From: Phytopythium helicoides
Lineage: Eukaryota > Oomycota > Peronosporomycetes > Pythiales > Pythiaceae
Assembly: GCA_024867545.1 (NCBI GenBank)
Contig: JANFNE010000019.1
Span: 558,001-622,000, forward strand
Length of the DNA: 64,000 bases
Direction: 5' to 3'
Under the pieces are notes generated by a model. It saw nothing but the letters and a program-made list of their open reading frames with translations, made no database searches and was not told the origin of the DNA. Below, piece after piece: positions 1 to 10,728 of this stretch. The translations under genes and the position numbers were made by a program. Numbering within the stretch: the stretch's first letter is position 1; each line of letters begins with the position of its first letter.

Positions 1-2230
1 TTGATTACTCGAGTATTCGAAGAAGGCTTCTACAGGTTTGTAGTTTATGCCAGCAACAGTTCCATCGATCGTAACCTCCGGTAAATCAGAAAAGAGGTAA
101 TTTGAGTATGTAAGGTTCAGCAAGAAATTACCAACTTGCTCTCCGAGCACAGTCTTTTCCACTTTGACATCCCCAACACTATGAAGCACATGTTGTTTCA
201 AGAACTTCTCTAGATCATCGTGGTGGAGAACATCAAAATAGTAAGTTGCTGGTTTAGTTCGGTCCAACGACGCTATAGCAAGCTGCAAACTGGTGTGATT
301 GCTGATTGTATCATTGCCGATGCTATCTTTACCGCTGCCGGAGGATGATAATTGACTATCGTTTCTCGAATATACCCACTCATAGATAGGCAGAACTTGA
401 AAGCCATTTTGAAGGCGTAGTAAGGTGTGATCGGATTTGTCCACATAAGCGTTTGCGCCAAGATTACATCGAAACTTGGCGGAGCACACAAGTGCCTCGG
501 CTATCGGTTTCCAGTCTGATAATGCCACAGAAGTGACGCACTTTTCGAGGGAGCTCAGGAATCTCATACGGTTTTTGCCCGTTAAGCCATCATAATTTCC
601 TTTTTGCTTCGTCATTTTCTTCAACTCGGAATAAATACAGGGGAGGGTTTTCTGACAGCTAATGTTATTCATGCAGTCTGACAGCACCAACTCACAGGCT
701 TCACATGGATTTATATCAATGAGCGTAGTGACATCAACCTTTTTGAACCGATATAGTAGAAAAGCTTGTGAACTTGCTCTCTTCATTGGCAACCGGGGAG
801 GTAGTGAGAAACACACTCGAGAAGTGTGGAAGCATCAAACCATTAAATGTGACGTTGAGTTTCCACTGATTGCTCGAGTACTCCTTTACGACATGAATCC
901 CACCCGGCACAAGCTGTCCCAATTTTGCAGCGAGAACAGAAGCTATGTGAGTGCTGGTGTCTTCCTCTCCAACCTGACTAGATGTGATTTTTGTTTGATT
1001 GACATCCGTATCGTATCCGATTAGTCTAATCTCGAATACACCGGTAAAAGTAGGTGAATCGAAGATAATGTTGTGCTGGTAGTTTGATGGAGTAGTTAGA
1101 ACTGTCACATTCGAACGATCATCTGGAGATTGACTTGGGAAAGGACCAAAGGGGCATTCATCAAATGCTAGCCAACTCAAAGTCTTGGCTGCACTCCACC
1201 ATTCGTGCGTCCAGAACTCTGATGGGTTATATCCCGTCTTGCCTGTATCCTCAACCCAAAGACTGTGAAGACACGGGCTGAGATCTGGTATCAGCTCGAC
1301 CGAAGAGTTAATCCCGCTGCTCTGTAGATTTGCAAACCACTCCGAGGTCATGTTGCGCTCACTACGAAAGCATTCAATCAGAGGCGACTGCGTTGAGCTA
1401 TAATCACAACTTCCTGCTCGGAGTTCGTTGACAGTGCAGTTGAAGAGCGCAGCAGTAAACGACTGGCATGATGCCAGGGTGTACCACCAAATTGATGTCG
1501 GCACTCCATCATCCTCGAGATTGACAAGAGGGTATGCATCCTCGACAATAACATCCCGCTCAAGTGTGTCCTTGCTGATGACAAATGAAACCCGAATCGC
1601 ATTACTCCCAACTCGGCGAGTGCGATGACGCACGCGCGCATTCCCGTATATACTGTAGGTGCCAATGGTACTCTTCGCCGAGTGAGTGTCTGTGAGCCGG
1701 GATCTGATGTGAAGAAGAAGCTGATCTTTGGTGGATTGCATCTGGCTCGTTTGGCGAAGGCGGAGCAGTAGATCGATAGTTGGTGCTGCGGTGCCAACGC
1801 CTTGGTAGTCCGTTTCAAATTCCCACACTGTTTGAAATGACAGATTATCGTCTCCAGCTACAACTGGTCGCGTGGTATCTGGATCGAACGAGTCAAACGA
1901 TGGACGATTCTATCGAGTACCGCGAATTGTATCCTGCCAGATGAACGGGTCAACATCAAACTCTGATGCGAGTGCGACCTCGAGACAAAATACGGTTTCG
2001 CACTCGCTGGTGTTCAATCCACTGAAGTACATTTGTGCGCTACTCGAAGACCCAAAGTGAACGGTACGATTGGCTTCGCGTGACTGAAAGAAGCTACCAG
2101 CATTGTCAACAGCAATCGTCCTCAGCGCACTAGCCGTACTCCAAGAGAAGCCCAACAATACAAAAATGCTGATCGGCAAAAACAACCGCACTTGCGCCAC
2201 ACCGCTGGGAACACTGCTTCCACACTCCAT
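1..2230 (-). pseudogene. Large secreted Cys-module protein, broken copy, cut by the window edge
   Basis: Function unknown; I do not recognise the family outside this window. It is a paralogue of the neighbouring gene at 2416-7260. I chose the ATG at 2228-2230 because it opens a clear signal peptide (hydrophobic core LFLPISIFVLLGF). The frame runs on from there but meets an in-frame TAG at 1910-1912. The same frame then continues with clear similarity to the paralogue (WEFETDY matches WMFETDF; RLRQ followed by STKDQLLLHI matches RLRQ followed by SSKDQLLLRI). Near 735-775 the frame is lost again by one base and continues to position 1 as a Cys module (CEAC, CQKTLPC). The C-terminus lies outside the window. 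A stop plus a shift suggests a decaying copy; base errors are the alternative. Codon third positions are less GC-rich than in the housekeeping genes further on. Confidence 0.6.
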
Positions 2231-2415
2231 GATCCACGAGCAAAACGCGAGCCGAGTCCTTCGGGGACTTTGCTTGAGCATTGCCAGACGCTTGAGTTGA
2301 CGCTTTGTGGAAAGATATCTTCAAATGAAGTGGATCTGACATGACCCTTCAACGCAGACCTTTCTATATATGTGCGGTTGTCATGTCGACTATATCAACG
2401 CTAATACACTGTCCT

Positions 2416-5400
2416 CTATTCTCTTTCTAGCACCTCTAAAAGACGAGTCATACTTGGATGGTAGCGTGCGTTGTCTGGGGTGAACACCACCGCGAACTCG
2501 CGCGAAGTAGTCGAGACTTGCAGCATCCTGGAGTACTCAATTTCTGGGAGTGATCCGATGTATCCAGTGTACTCGAGTTCAAACTCGAATGAATCCAGCT
2601 CGACTGGTCTCGCCTCCCGATAACAGAGCAATGTTCGATGCCTGCGTCATGGACAGCAGCTTAGAGGGCAAATCTTGAATATTTCCGACAAAGTCTCCAT
2701 AAACACCCGAGTTATTGGAGTCTGGAATATAGATGGTAGGGGAAATAAATGGATTTTCGGAAGCCGGCCGCTGTGTGAGGCGAAAGCGTTGTGTTCTTGA
2801 CCCCATTCGGACAAAGGTTGGAGCGGTAGAGTTGTCGCCACCGAGATTGCATTGTCGGGATTCATAGCAAGATAAAAGTCTCAGAGGTATCTGAGCGTTT
2901 TGAATGGGCGCTTTGCTTGCACACACGCGCAGAGTTTCCAGAATATCGATGTCCGATCCGTATGTGACAGTCAATGATTGGCTCGAAAGCTCGCTTAGAA
3001 GGCATGGCACAACCATGTACCAGCAATCGTCATTGACACTGCACTCGTAGTGAAAGGTTTCTTCACACTCGCTGCAGGTGGCAGTTAACGTGATTGCTCG
3101 GGCAGCCTCGCTAAGCACTGTACGTAGCCCACTCCAGTCACCTGATGAGCTCAAGTGAAATTGTGATGCTGGATGCTCCACAAAGATCTTAGGTTGGGAA
3201 GTAAGTGCTGACGAGGATGTAACTTGAAGTCCTGAGATGATTGGTATGAACCCCAAGAACGGGTAGTTGTAGGCAACTCGCACCCGAACTTGACGCGTTG
3301 TTCCCACCGAATCACCGCCACCGCTATTGCTACCATTCGTGCTCGTTCTACTGCTGGAACTGCCAGAATCCACACCCGCCTCGCTCCCGCTTCCACTGTG
3401 ACTGCTGCTTGCACTTCCTCTGTCAATGCCGGTCTCATTTTCATCCATGCTGCCTTGACTCGCGCTATTACCGCTGTAGTCAACCCCCGCATCATTGTTG
3501 CTGTCGCTACTGCGACTGCTACTTGTGCTGGCACCTGCAACACCAGTTTCATCATCACTACCTGTCTGACTGGAACTCCTACTACCTTGGGTAATGCCAG
3601 CATCATCATCGCCACTCTTGCTCCGACTTTGGCCAGCGTCAATTCCAGCCTCCTCATCACTTCCACTTTGGTTAGAACTTTTGCTTCCATCTTGAATACC
3701 AGCTTCATCTCCGCTGTTACTCCAGCTACTACTTCTGCTTCCAGCAACTCCAGCCTCATCGCCACTTCTACTTTGACTGTTACTCGTGCTTCCAGCAACA
3801 ACTCCAGCCTCATCGCCACTTCCACTTTGGCTCCTACTCGTGCTTCCAGCAACAACTCCAGCCTCATCGCCACTTCCACTTTGACTGTAACTTGTGCTCC
3901 CAGCAACAACTCCAGCCTCATCGTCACTTCCACTTTGACTGTAACTTGTGCTCCCAGCGACTACTCCAGCCTCACCGCCGCTGCTACTTTGGCTGCTGCT
4001 TGTGCTTCCAGCGGCAACTCCAGCTTCGTCACCGCTACTACTTTGGCTGCTACTCGTGCTTCCAGCAACAACTCCAGCTTCGTCTCCACTTCCACTTTGA
4101 CTGTAACTTATGCTCCCAGCGACAACTCCAGCCACATCGCCACTTCCACTTTGGCTGTTACTCGTGCTTCCAGCGACTACTCCAGTCTCATCGCCATTTC
4201 CGCTTTGGCTATTGCTGGTACTTCCACTAGAAACACCTGCTTCTTCACCACTTCCACTATGGCTTGTACTTGTACTGCTCATGTCTACCCCTGCCTCATC
4301 ACCACTATCGCTGCGGCTTGCACTATCACTGCTCGAGCCAAAACCAGCTTCACTGCCCCCACTACCACCGCTTGCGCTATAGCTATCGCTTGCGCTTCCC
4401 ACTCCCACCTCTATGTCAGAACTGCCGCTCTCACTGTCACTGCCAATGACGAATAAGCTCTCAACAACGACGGTAATGTTGGTCACTTGATTTTGTGTCA
4501 TGTATTCAAGAACTCGAGCTAGTTCATATTTGTCGCCATAAAAACTAAATGGAGAGTCAGAGCTAAAGCTGTTTCCTGGCCCAGTTTGCGTAATGTCCAG
4601 CGAAAATTGAAAGTTTGGTTGCAGAATAGTGTTGGATGTTGACGCATAGACAAACTCGATCGAGCCTGGTTCTATTTGAAGCGTTGAGAGTGATGTGCTA
4701 CTCATAGACTGGGTCGCACAATTTTCTCGTGAAAAGCAAGCAAAGTAGTTTTGGAGTGGCTCCCACCAGTCATTAAATACTTCTTCGACCGAGTTTGATA
4801 GCTGTTGCATGCATTCTTCGAGAGCTAAGCGAATGTTTATGATGGAATTACTTGAAGATAGAGATGGCCCATCGAGATATTCTGCAACGCAAGGTAGCAT
4901 GATCTCTTGACAAAAGGCGGACTTTCGGCAGTCATTGTACAAATATCGATCTGCACAAGCTACGCACTCGAGAGAAGCATTGAGAGTCTCTGAGGAGTTG
5001 TGGTAGTAGTCGGTGTAGGCGTGGAGCTATTGTTTTCGACTGAGGAGTTATTCGAACGATATATTTTGATTGGCGATCTTGGCGCTTGTACAATCATTTG
5101 CGAATTTTTGTAGACAAGCAGAGTGTCAAAGATGCCGTCTATTCCAGAAGACCTGGATGTAACTGAAACTGAGAAGCCTGGAAGAGCAACATTGCTGTAT
5201 TCGAGCTCCACCAGCAAGCTTGCACTGTTTACCTCATACTCAAACACCCCAATTGCCACAGTAATGCCAGTTGGTCCCAAAACCGAATCCAGGTCGGAAT
5301 GTAAAGTATCGATGATTGATACCGAACTCGACACAAAAGGAACTGAGGCAAACACATGATCGCCAAAATAGAAATTTATGAGCAAATCGAAGTCTGTGAC

Positions 5401-7260
5401 TGAAATCCGCAGAATTTGAACATATTTTGACGCATATAACTGCACTTGATGGGAATCGCTAACTTGTTCAACTGGCCCAAACGGACATTGTGTGTTGATG
5501 AAACATGATAGTGCACTGTTCACTCCAATCTTTGCTTCAATTGCCATGTTGATACCGTTGACACTTGAAAGATCAAACTCGCGATCTAGTACGTTTGTGC
5601 ATTCCGCGAGCTCTGAAGAAATGACAACAGCTCCGGTACTCCCAGCGCTCTCTTGGATAATATCAACGAAGACTTCCGATGGAAGCTGATCACTCAGACA
5701 TTGAGCGAACACGCTATTTGCGCCGTTATATCCACAACTGTGGTCAGTAATGGAGCTTGGTATGCATCCAAACAATAAAGAAGAACAATGAACACACTCG
5801 GATGCGAGAGTCCACGACGTATTTCCGTTTGCTGTTGCTGACGAATTGACCAGCAGTGTCAGTTCATGGATTATGTTCTCGAGAGAAGGAACTGAACGCT
5901 CGCCTGAGTACTCAAAGTAGCCTTGAGCTTGGCGTTGCTGTTCATCTGATAAGCTATCGTTTAAAATAATTTCTGGCATTTTCAATAGAAGGTAGTTTTC
6001 GTAGATGAGTGCAAGCTCGAAGCCGAGATCTAACTCTGTGAAATTCATACTCACCTCACCGACACTCTGGGTGATGAATGCATTTAGAAAATCGGGCAGA
6101 GCATCTTCGGGAAATGCGTCAAACGCATATTCTTCTGAAGAATCTAGGGATGAGATTTGCAGTGGAAACGACTGGTGTCGTAACTCTAGAGCATGTCCCG
6201 ACGAGTTTATGAAAAGGGTGTGGATGCCCTCTTGTAAACGGAGTACAGTTTGATCTAAAGCAAAGTTCGCGCCAAGGTTGCATTGCAAACGCGCCGCACA
6301 TGCGAGCGCCTCCGCGATCGGAGCCCACGATGCTAGCTTTGAGCTTTGAACACAGGAACCTAGTGGTCCGAGTAGATCAGCACGACTCATATTTGAAGTT
6401 GCATCATAGCTGCCTTCTCGCTGAGCTAACTTGTTGAGCTCAGTAAGTAGGCATGGAAGCAGTCTCCGACAAGGCTCACTCAACTTGCACTGCGACAGTA
6501 TCCATACACATTCATCACAAGAACTTGGCGGGCTATCAAAAATAACCAGTGGAGCTGCGCCAACGGCGACTTGATCGTCCGTACTCACCAGTTTGCTTCT
6601 CTCGATCATGAATGTGACGAACAGGAAGTTATTTGTCCTCTCAGTGCGATACCTTACTTTCTGGGAGCCGTAGACATTATAAACTTCCACTGCTGTCGTT
6701 GAAGTCTGGTTGGTCACCAGACGAGTATTGATGCGTAGTAGTAGTTGATCCTTGGAGGAATGGAAGTTGCTCAACTGCCGCAGCTTCAGAAGCAACTCAA
6801 CAGTTGGTAGTGTACTCACTCCGTCCACGCTGTCGCTTCTGAAGTCGGTCTCAAACATCCAGATCGTTGATGAAGGCTCTACAACTGGTTGCACCATCTC
6901 AAAATGGAGCCCGTCAAATGTCGGTGAAGAAAGTTCATACCGGGAATCATATCCCGACAAGAGAAATGGGTCCGACACAAAGGCTGAAAGAAAGGCAATA
7001 TTGATACAGAGCGCGCGAGCACAGGACTCAGTGCTCTCTTCCTGTGTTGTGGAGTGCCAGCGTGCGTTTGAGGCTGCGCCAAACTTGACTGAGCGATAGT
7101 CTTCGATCGATGGATACAAGGTATCTGCAAGGTCTGGAGTTGCAATTCGAACAGCTAAAGGAGCCTTGGGGAGCGTGTTACTTGCCTCAACACAATCGAC
7201 GAAGCAAGTGAAGAGCGAAGCCAGCGCTATAAGACCTTGTCTAGCACCAGTCGCCCTCAT
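2416..7260 (-). CDS. Large secreted Cys-module protein with long Ser/Gly/Asp repeat region
   Basis: Unknown function, predicted secreted. The start at 7260 (MRATGARQ) opens a signal peptide (GLIALASLFTCFVDCVEA). The ectodomain is built from repeated Cys modules (SCDEC followed by LPCLL; ECVHC; ECVAC) alternating with a beta-rich segment, with many Asn-x-Ser/Thr sites. The second half carries about twenty 18-residue repeats (core SGSGDEAGVVAGSTS) at about 3360-4440. Two frame breaks interrupt it. One is near 4975-4990, just before the ECVAC module, where about one base is missing. The other is near 2600-2631, where one base is extra and the downstream frame ends at 2416. A 53-nt intron at the first break is conceivable but its splice sites are weak. 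The parts could also be two genes, but the second lacks its own signal peptide and begins in the middle of a Cys module. Confidence 0.6.
3360..4440 (-). repeat. Coding minisatellite, about 20 x 54 bp (SGSGDEAGVVAGSTSxSQ unit)
   Basis: Imperfect tandem units of about 54 bp encode Ser/Gly/Asp/Glu-rich 18-residue repeats inside the secreted protein at 2416-7260. Copies in the middle of the array are most alike and the edges have drifted, as expected for unequal exchange. The low-complexity composition also opens long spurious antisense frames over this stretch. Confidence 0.9.
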
Positions 7261-7533
7261 GGTGTTGAAAGATCTGTTATGTGGTGCCGAAAAGCTACTT
7301 AAGTGAACAGTTTCGTTTTCAAGAGTCGTGCGAATCGACTCGAGGTCAAATGTCCATTGGTACACAAGTCTCACGTCAAAAATTGAGTTGATGTCAATGA
7401 TTTTATGTATCTAGTACGTTCAAGAACTTTGGTGTGTTGATTTTCTTGTAGGCGTTCAACATCTAAACGCAAGCGGACACTCCCAACGAGGCACTGGCGA
7501 ACAGCGACCACGACATCACACAAGCGCAGGTTT

Positions 7534-8436
7534 TTAGAGCGAGAACTTCTCGTTGCCGTCGGCGTCGAGCAGGCCAAAGTAAGGGTCGAAAACCGAGGCA
7601 GACGCCGACGAGATGTCAAACATCTGGAAGTAGTGCGCCTGCGTGTCGTCGAGGTTCTCCGAGGCCCACGACGTAAAGTCCTGGTAGAAGGTCTGGGCAC
7701 CGTCGACCGAACCCGTGTTTCCGTCGCTAGTGCCGTCCGTGGGCCAGCCAGCCTCTGTAATGACCAGCTTGTCGGCAAGACCGGGGAAGAGCGTCTCCCA
7801 CGCACTGCTCTGGAGCTCCTCCCACTCAGCCGAGACGATGTCAATGGCCGCGCTGGCGGCCGTGTTGGACGTGAAAACAGGCTGGATGTTCACACCCACA
7901 ACATCGCACGTCGACAGCAGGTCCGAGAGACCCGAAATGGCCGAGTAACGCGTCGAGTCGAGCAGCTCCGTGTTGCGCTGCACCGTGCCGACCGGGATGT
8001 CAACCGCTGCCTGCAGCTGCGTGATGTACGAAACCATGTCGGAAGGCACGGTGTCGACACTCGCAAGATTCTCGTTACCGACAAAGATCTGCACAACACG
8101 AGCCGTGCCGTTCGAAAGCGAAGCAGCGCTGATGGCAGCCTCGACGTATGTGGCCGTGGTGTCCGGCGAGTCGTTGTCGTACGGAACACCAAGCGAGACG
8201 TTGAGGCCCTGGGCAATGGCGAGCGTCGCCAGATCAGCCGAGCCGTACGTCGTGATGTACGTACGCACGAGGTTGAAACCCTTCTCCTTGATGGTCTGGA
8301 AGTCGGCCGAGATGGTGTCAGCGGTGACCGAGTCGACGTGCGCAGGGTCATAGCACACGCCCATGGACTGGGCAGGCTGGGCCGAGAGAGCGAGAGCAAC
8401 AGCGGCGACGGCAGCAGACACGATCTGGAACTTCAT
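7534..8436 (-). CDS. Secreted GH17 beta-1,3-glucanase
   Basis: Predicted glucan endo-1,3-beta-glucosidase of glycoside hydrolase family 17, acting on beta-1,3-glucan of its own wall or of a host. It has 300 residues, one exon and a signal peptide ending at AQPAQS. The mature start MGVCYDP is typical of oomycete and fungal GH17. The (beta/alpha)8 motifs are visible: the acid/base Glu in FVGNEN near residue 120 and the nucleophile Glu in ITEAGWPT near residue 227, plus the GTVQRNTE and VGVNIQP strands. It ends shortly after FDPYFGLLDADG, with no Ser/Thr tail or anchor, unlike the paralogue at 57995-59544. Strongly GC-biased codons suggest good expression. Family assignment is firm; the physiological substrate is inferred. 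Confidence 0.93.
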   Translation of the reverse strand: MKFQIVSAAVAAVALALSAQPAQSMGVCYDPAHVDSVTADTISADFQTIKEKGFNLVRTYITTYGSADLATLAIAQGLNVSLGVPYDNDSPDTTATYVEAAISAASLSNGTARVVQIFVGNENLASVDTVPSDMVSYITQLQAAVDIPVGTVQRNTELLDSTRYSAISGLSDLLSTCDVVGVNIQPVFTSNTAASAAIDIVSAEWEELQSSAWETLFPGLADKLVITEAGWPTDGTSDGNTGSVDGAQTFYQDFTSWASENLDDTQAHYFQMFDISSASASVFDPYFGLLDADGNEKFSL

Positions 8437-9743
8437 GATGTGGAGAGGTGAATGTCGGGCGAGCTGCTTGTGGAGTGGGTCGCAATGTGACTTGGATGAG
8501 GCAAATTGAGGAGTGAGTTGTCCTGTGGGAGTGGTTCATCTCGGGTGCTGCCAAATTGCTGCCGAGGTTGTCAATCCAAGAGCCACGCTGGCGACCAGCT
8601 TCTTGTCCGGGAGAATCCACCATACATCTGGCCCCGCCTCGTGGGGGCAACAATCAGCAACGGCTGGGGCCAGAGGTATGGTGCCGCGAGGAGCGTGCTG
8701 GTGCACGACCCTTCATGCTCATTGGCCGTACGTGGCCTGTGAGTTCTGAACGTCAGACTCGGTCGCCTGCAACGTTCGACTCAAACCAGCCGCGACCGGA
8801 CGCTTCACAGTCGCACGTGCAATTCTGAACCACATGGTCGACACATATTAGATAGTCTCGGATCCGTGTGTGCGGTTGCGAGGCATGACATGATACCCGA
8901 TGAGTGAATGGCACTCATCGGCCGCCGCTCAAGAGAGTGTTTCGCGACCTCATTCGCTGCTTCGGGAGCTATCCGAGCTCTATGGAGCACAGACGACGGC
9001 ACGGCAGCGATCGCGGAGCCAAAGATGACTGGGAGCGGAGTGGCGTGAGATGGTGCCGATGCTATGGCGCAGAGCGAGTGAGACTCGCTGGCACATCCTG
9101 TTGGTGCTGTGACGTGGTGTCCGTCGTGGATTAGGTCAAGTCAGAATAGCCTTCAATAATGTATATAATTGTATTTGTGGATGAATATCATATGATTCTT
9201 TATATCAATAATCTATGTATAATAAAATAACCTTATAAATTGAATGAAATGAGGTGTGCCTTCGCTAGCCAGTGGCGTGCTGCGGAGCTTTCGATGGCGC
9301 CGTCGCCGCAAGCTTTGAGCAGAGATGCCTGAACGATCTTTCAGTCTCCACCGCTCGTTAGTGTCCTTTTGAGCCCGTTGGAGGTCGAGGGAATGCTCTC
9401 GCGGCGATGCCTGCCCAATGGAACGACCTGCTAGACCTGGCGAGTACTGTTCGCGACCGATCGGTATCTCAGGGCCACGCAACAGGCAGTTAGTACCGTT
9501 GCGTCGAGACTTGGCGGTCAGCAATGCCGCCAGCAGTACTTGGAAACTACCATTACGCCCTATTGTGATTGTCGGCGGCTTTTCATCGGCTTTCTGGTGT
9601 CATGTCGTGGAAATCCAGCTCCAACATCCAACAAGTGCACGATGAAGCGCAAGCGGCCGCGAAAGGCCATGCACGCCAGTGAGTGCGACCGCAACGCGAG
9701 TCTTTGCAAGTTTGTGGTACACGATACTTGCGACTTGCTTTAT
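8437..9743. other. Intergenic region upstream of the GH17 gene; no gene seen
   Basis: About 1.3 kb. It probably holds the GH17 promoter (an ATTGG box at about 8715) and the 3' flank of TRM112. Open frames here are short and show no recognisable protein. The stretch at about 9140-9250 is strikingly AT-rich compared with its surroundings. Confidence 0.6.
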
Positions 9744-10438
9744 TTACATTTCGTCCTCCTCGAGCAGCATGTTGGGCACGGCATTCGAAATCGGGTAGCT
9801 CCGGCCGCAGTTGTTGCAGATTAGCTCGCCCTCGACGATGTTGGTCTGTTCAGCCAGCAAGTCGACACATTACGTTAGAACAAAGAGTTAATGAATCGAT
9901 GAAGAATGGAAGAGAGCACGCACATCGAAGATGACGCGGTGAATGAGCCGGAGCAGCTCGTCGGCGTTGCTCAGATCGGCCGGGATCTCGTCCGGCAAGA
10001 TGGGGACCTCTGGGTGATTGAGCTGCAAGCCAGCAGTGTCAGAGCCACGATACACGCTATGGAAACGAACAATCAAACGCACCTCCTTGGTGGTTTGGCA
10101 GAGCGCCGGATAGTCGATCGTCTTCATGATATGCAGCATGAAGTCCTTGCTGAAAAGTGTCTCGATCACCACAACGCCATCCATCTCGGGTGCAATCTGC
10201 AGCAAAATCGCACAAATCTAAGCCCTCAAGCTCCCAATCACTAGCGAACGTCACAGCAAACGTACGCGCAGCGGGAAGTTGAGCGGACGCATGCCGGGCT
10301 CGCGTCCAGCCGTGTCGGCGCAAGCCTAGCGCCATTTTCACACCACATGAGCTTCAAACCGCCGCCAAACCAGCAGCCAGCAGCAGGTAAACGCACCTTG
10401 ACGTTGCAGACGAGCATGTTGTGGGTCAGCAGGCGCAT
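9744..10438 (-). CDS. TRM112: TRM112 methyltransferase activator
   Basis: Small zinc-binding partner that stabilises and activates several SAM methyltransferases (tRNA, eRF1 and 18S rRNA modification). Five exons: 10397-10438, 10266-10325, 10083-10196, 9924-10022, 9744-9845, giving 138 residues. The N-terminus MRLLTHNML matches the family start (MKLLTHN). NFPLR, then a central helical insert, then LICNNCGRSYPIS and VPNMLLEEDEM match the C-terminal zinc and hydrophobic-groove region. Only the pair CNNC is seen as a zinc motif; the family often has a second Cys pair nearer the N-terminus, which is weaker here. All four introns have GTGCGT or GTACGT donors and AG acceptors and are 59-78 nt. It is head-to-head with the nucleostemin-like gene. 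Confidence 0.93.
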
Positions 10439-10728
10439 GGCGGCGGCGAGCAGCGGTGCGTGGGCTTCGTTCTCAGGTGTCGTCGCCGGCTTGGCTAGTG
10501 GCGGCCATTGGTTCGTAGCTCCTCGCGAATTCCGCGAAATGGCGCTCTCTGATTGGTCAGATGTATCCTTTTCAGCCAATCGCGTCCGACTTTCAGAACG
10601 GTTGGCCGCCATGAGCGACTCCATTGCGCAGTGCTGCAAGAGCGTCGAACTGCGTCAACTGCGCGCTCGCCGCCAAGCTCCAGCGCCCCGCAGGCCCCCA
10701 GCAGCGCCGCTAGAGGCCGCAGAGCGCC
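10439..10728. promoter_or_regulatory. Bidirectional promoter TRM112 / nucleostemin-like GTPase, three CCAAT boxes
   Basis: 290 bp between two start codons. ATTGG at 10507-10511 and 10552-10556, CCAAT at 10576-10580. The last sits in TTTTCAGCCAAT (10569-10580), a 12-mer also found in the promoters at 20254 and 24158. Likely a target of an NF-Y type CCAAT factor (inference). Confidence 0.7.

Noticed and set aside
3290..4456. Plus-strand open frame of 388 codons
   Set aside because: Lies antisense to the Ser/Gly/Asp repeat array; its low-complexity Ser/Thr/Ala content is a by-product of that repeat.
7633..8451. Plus-strand open frame antisense to the GH17 gene
   Set aside because: Arg/Val-rich shadow of a highly GC-biased coding strand; the GH17 reading has catalytic motifs and a signal peptide.
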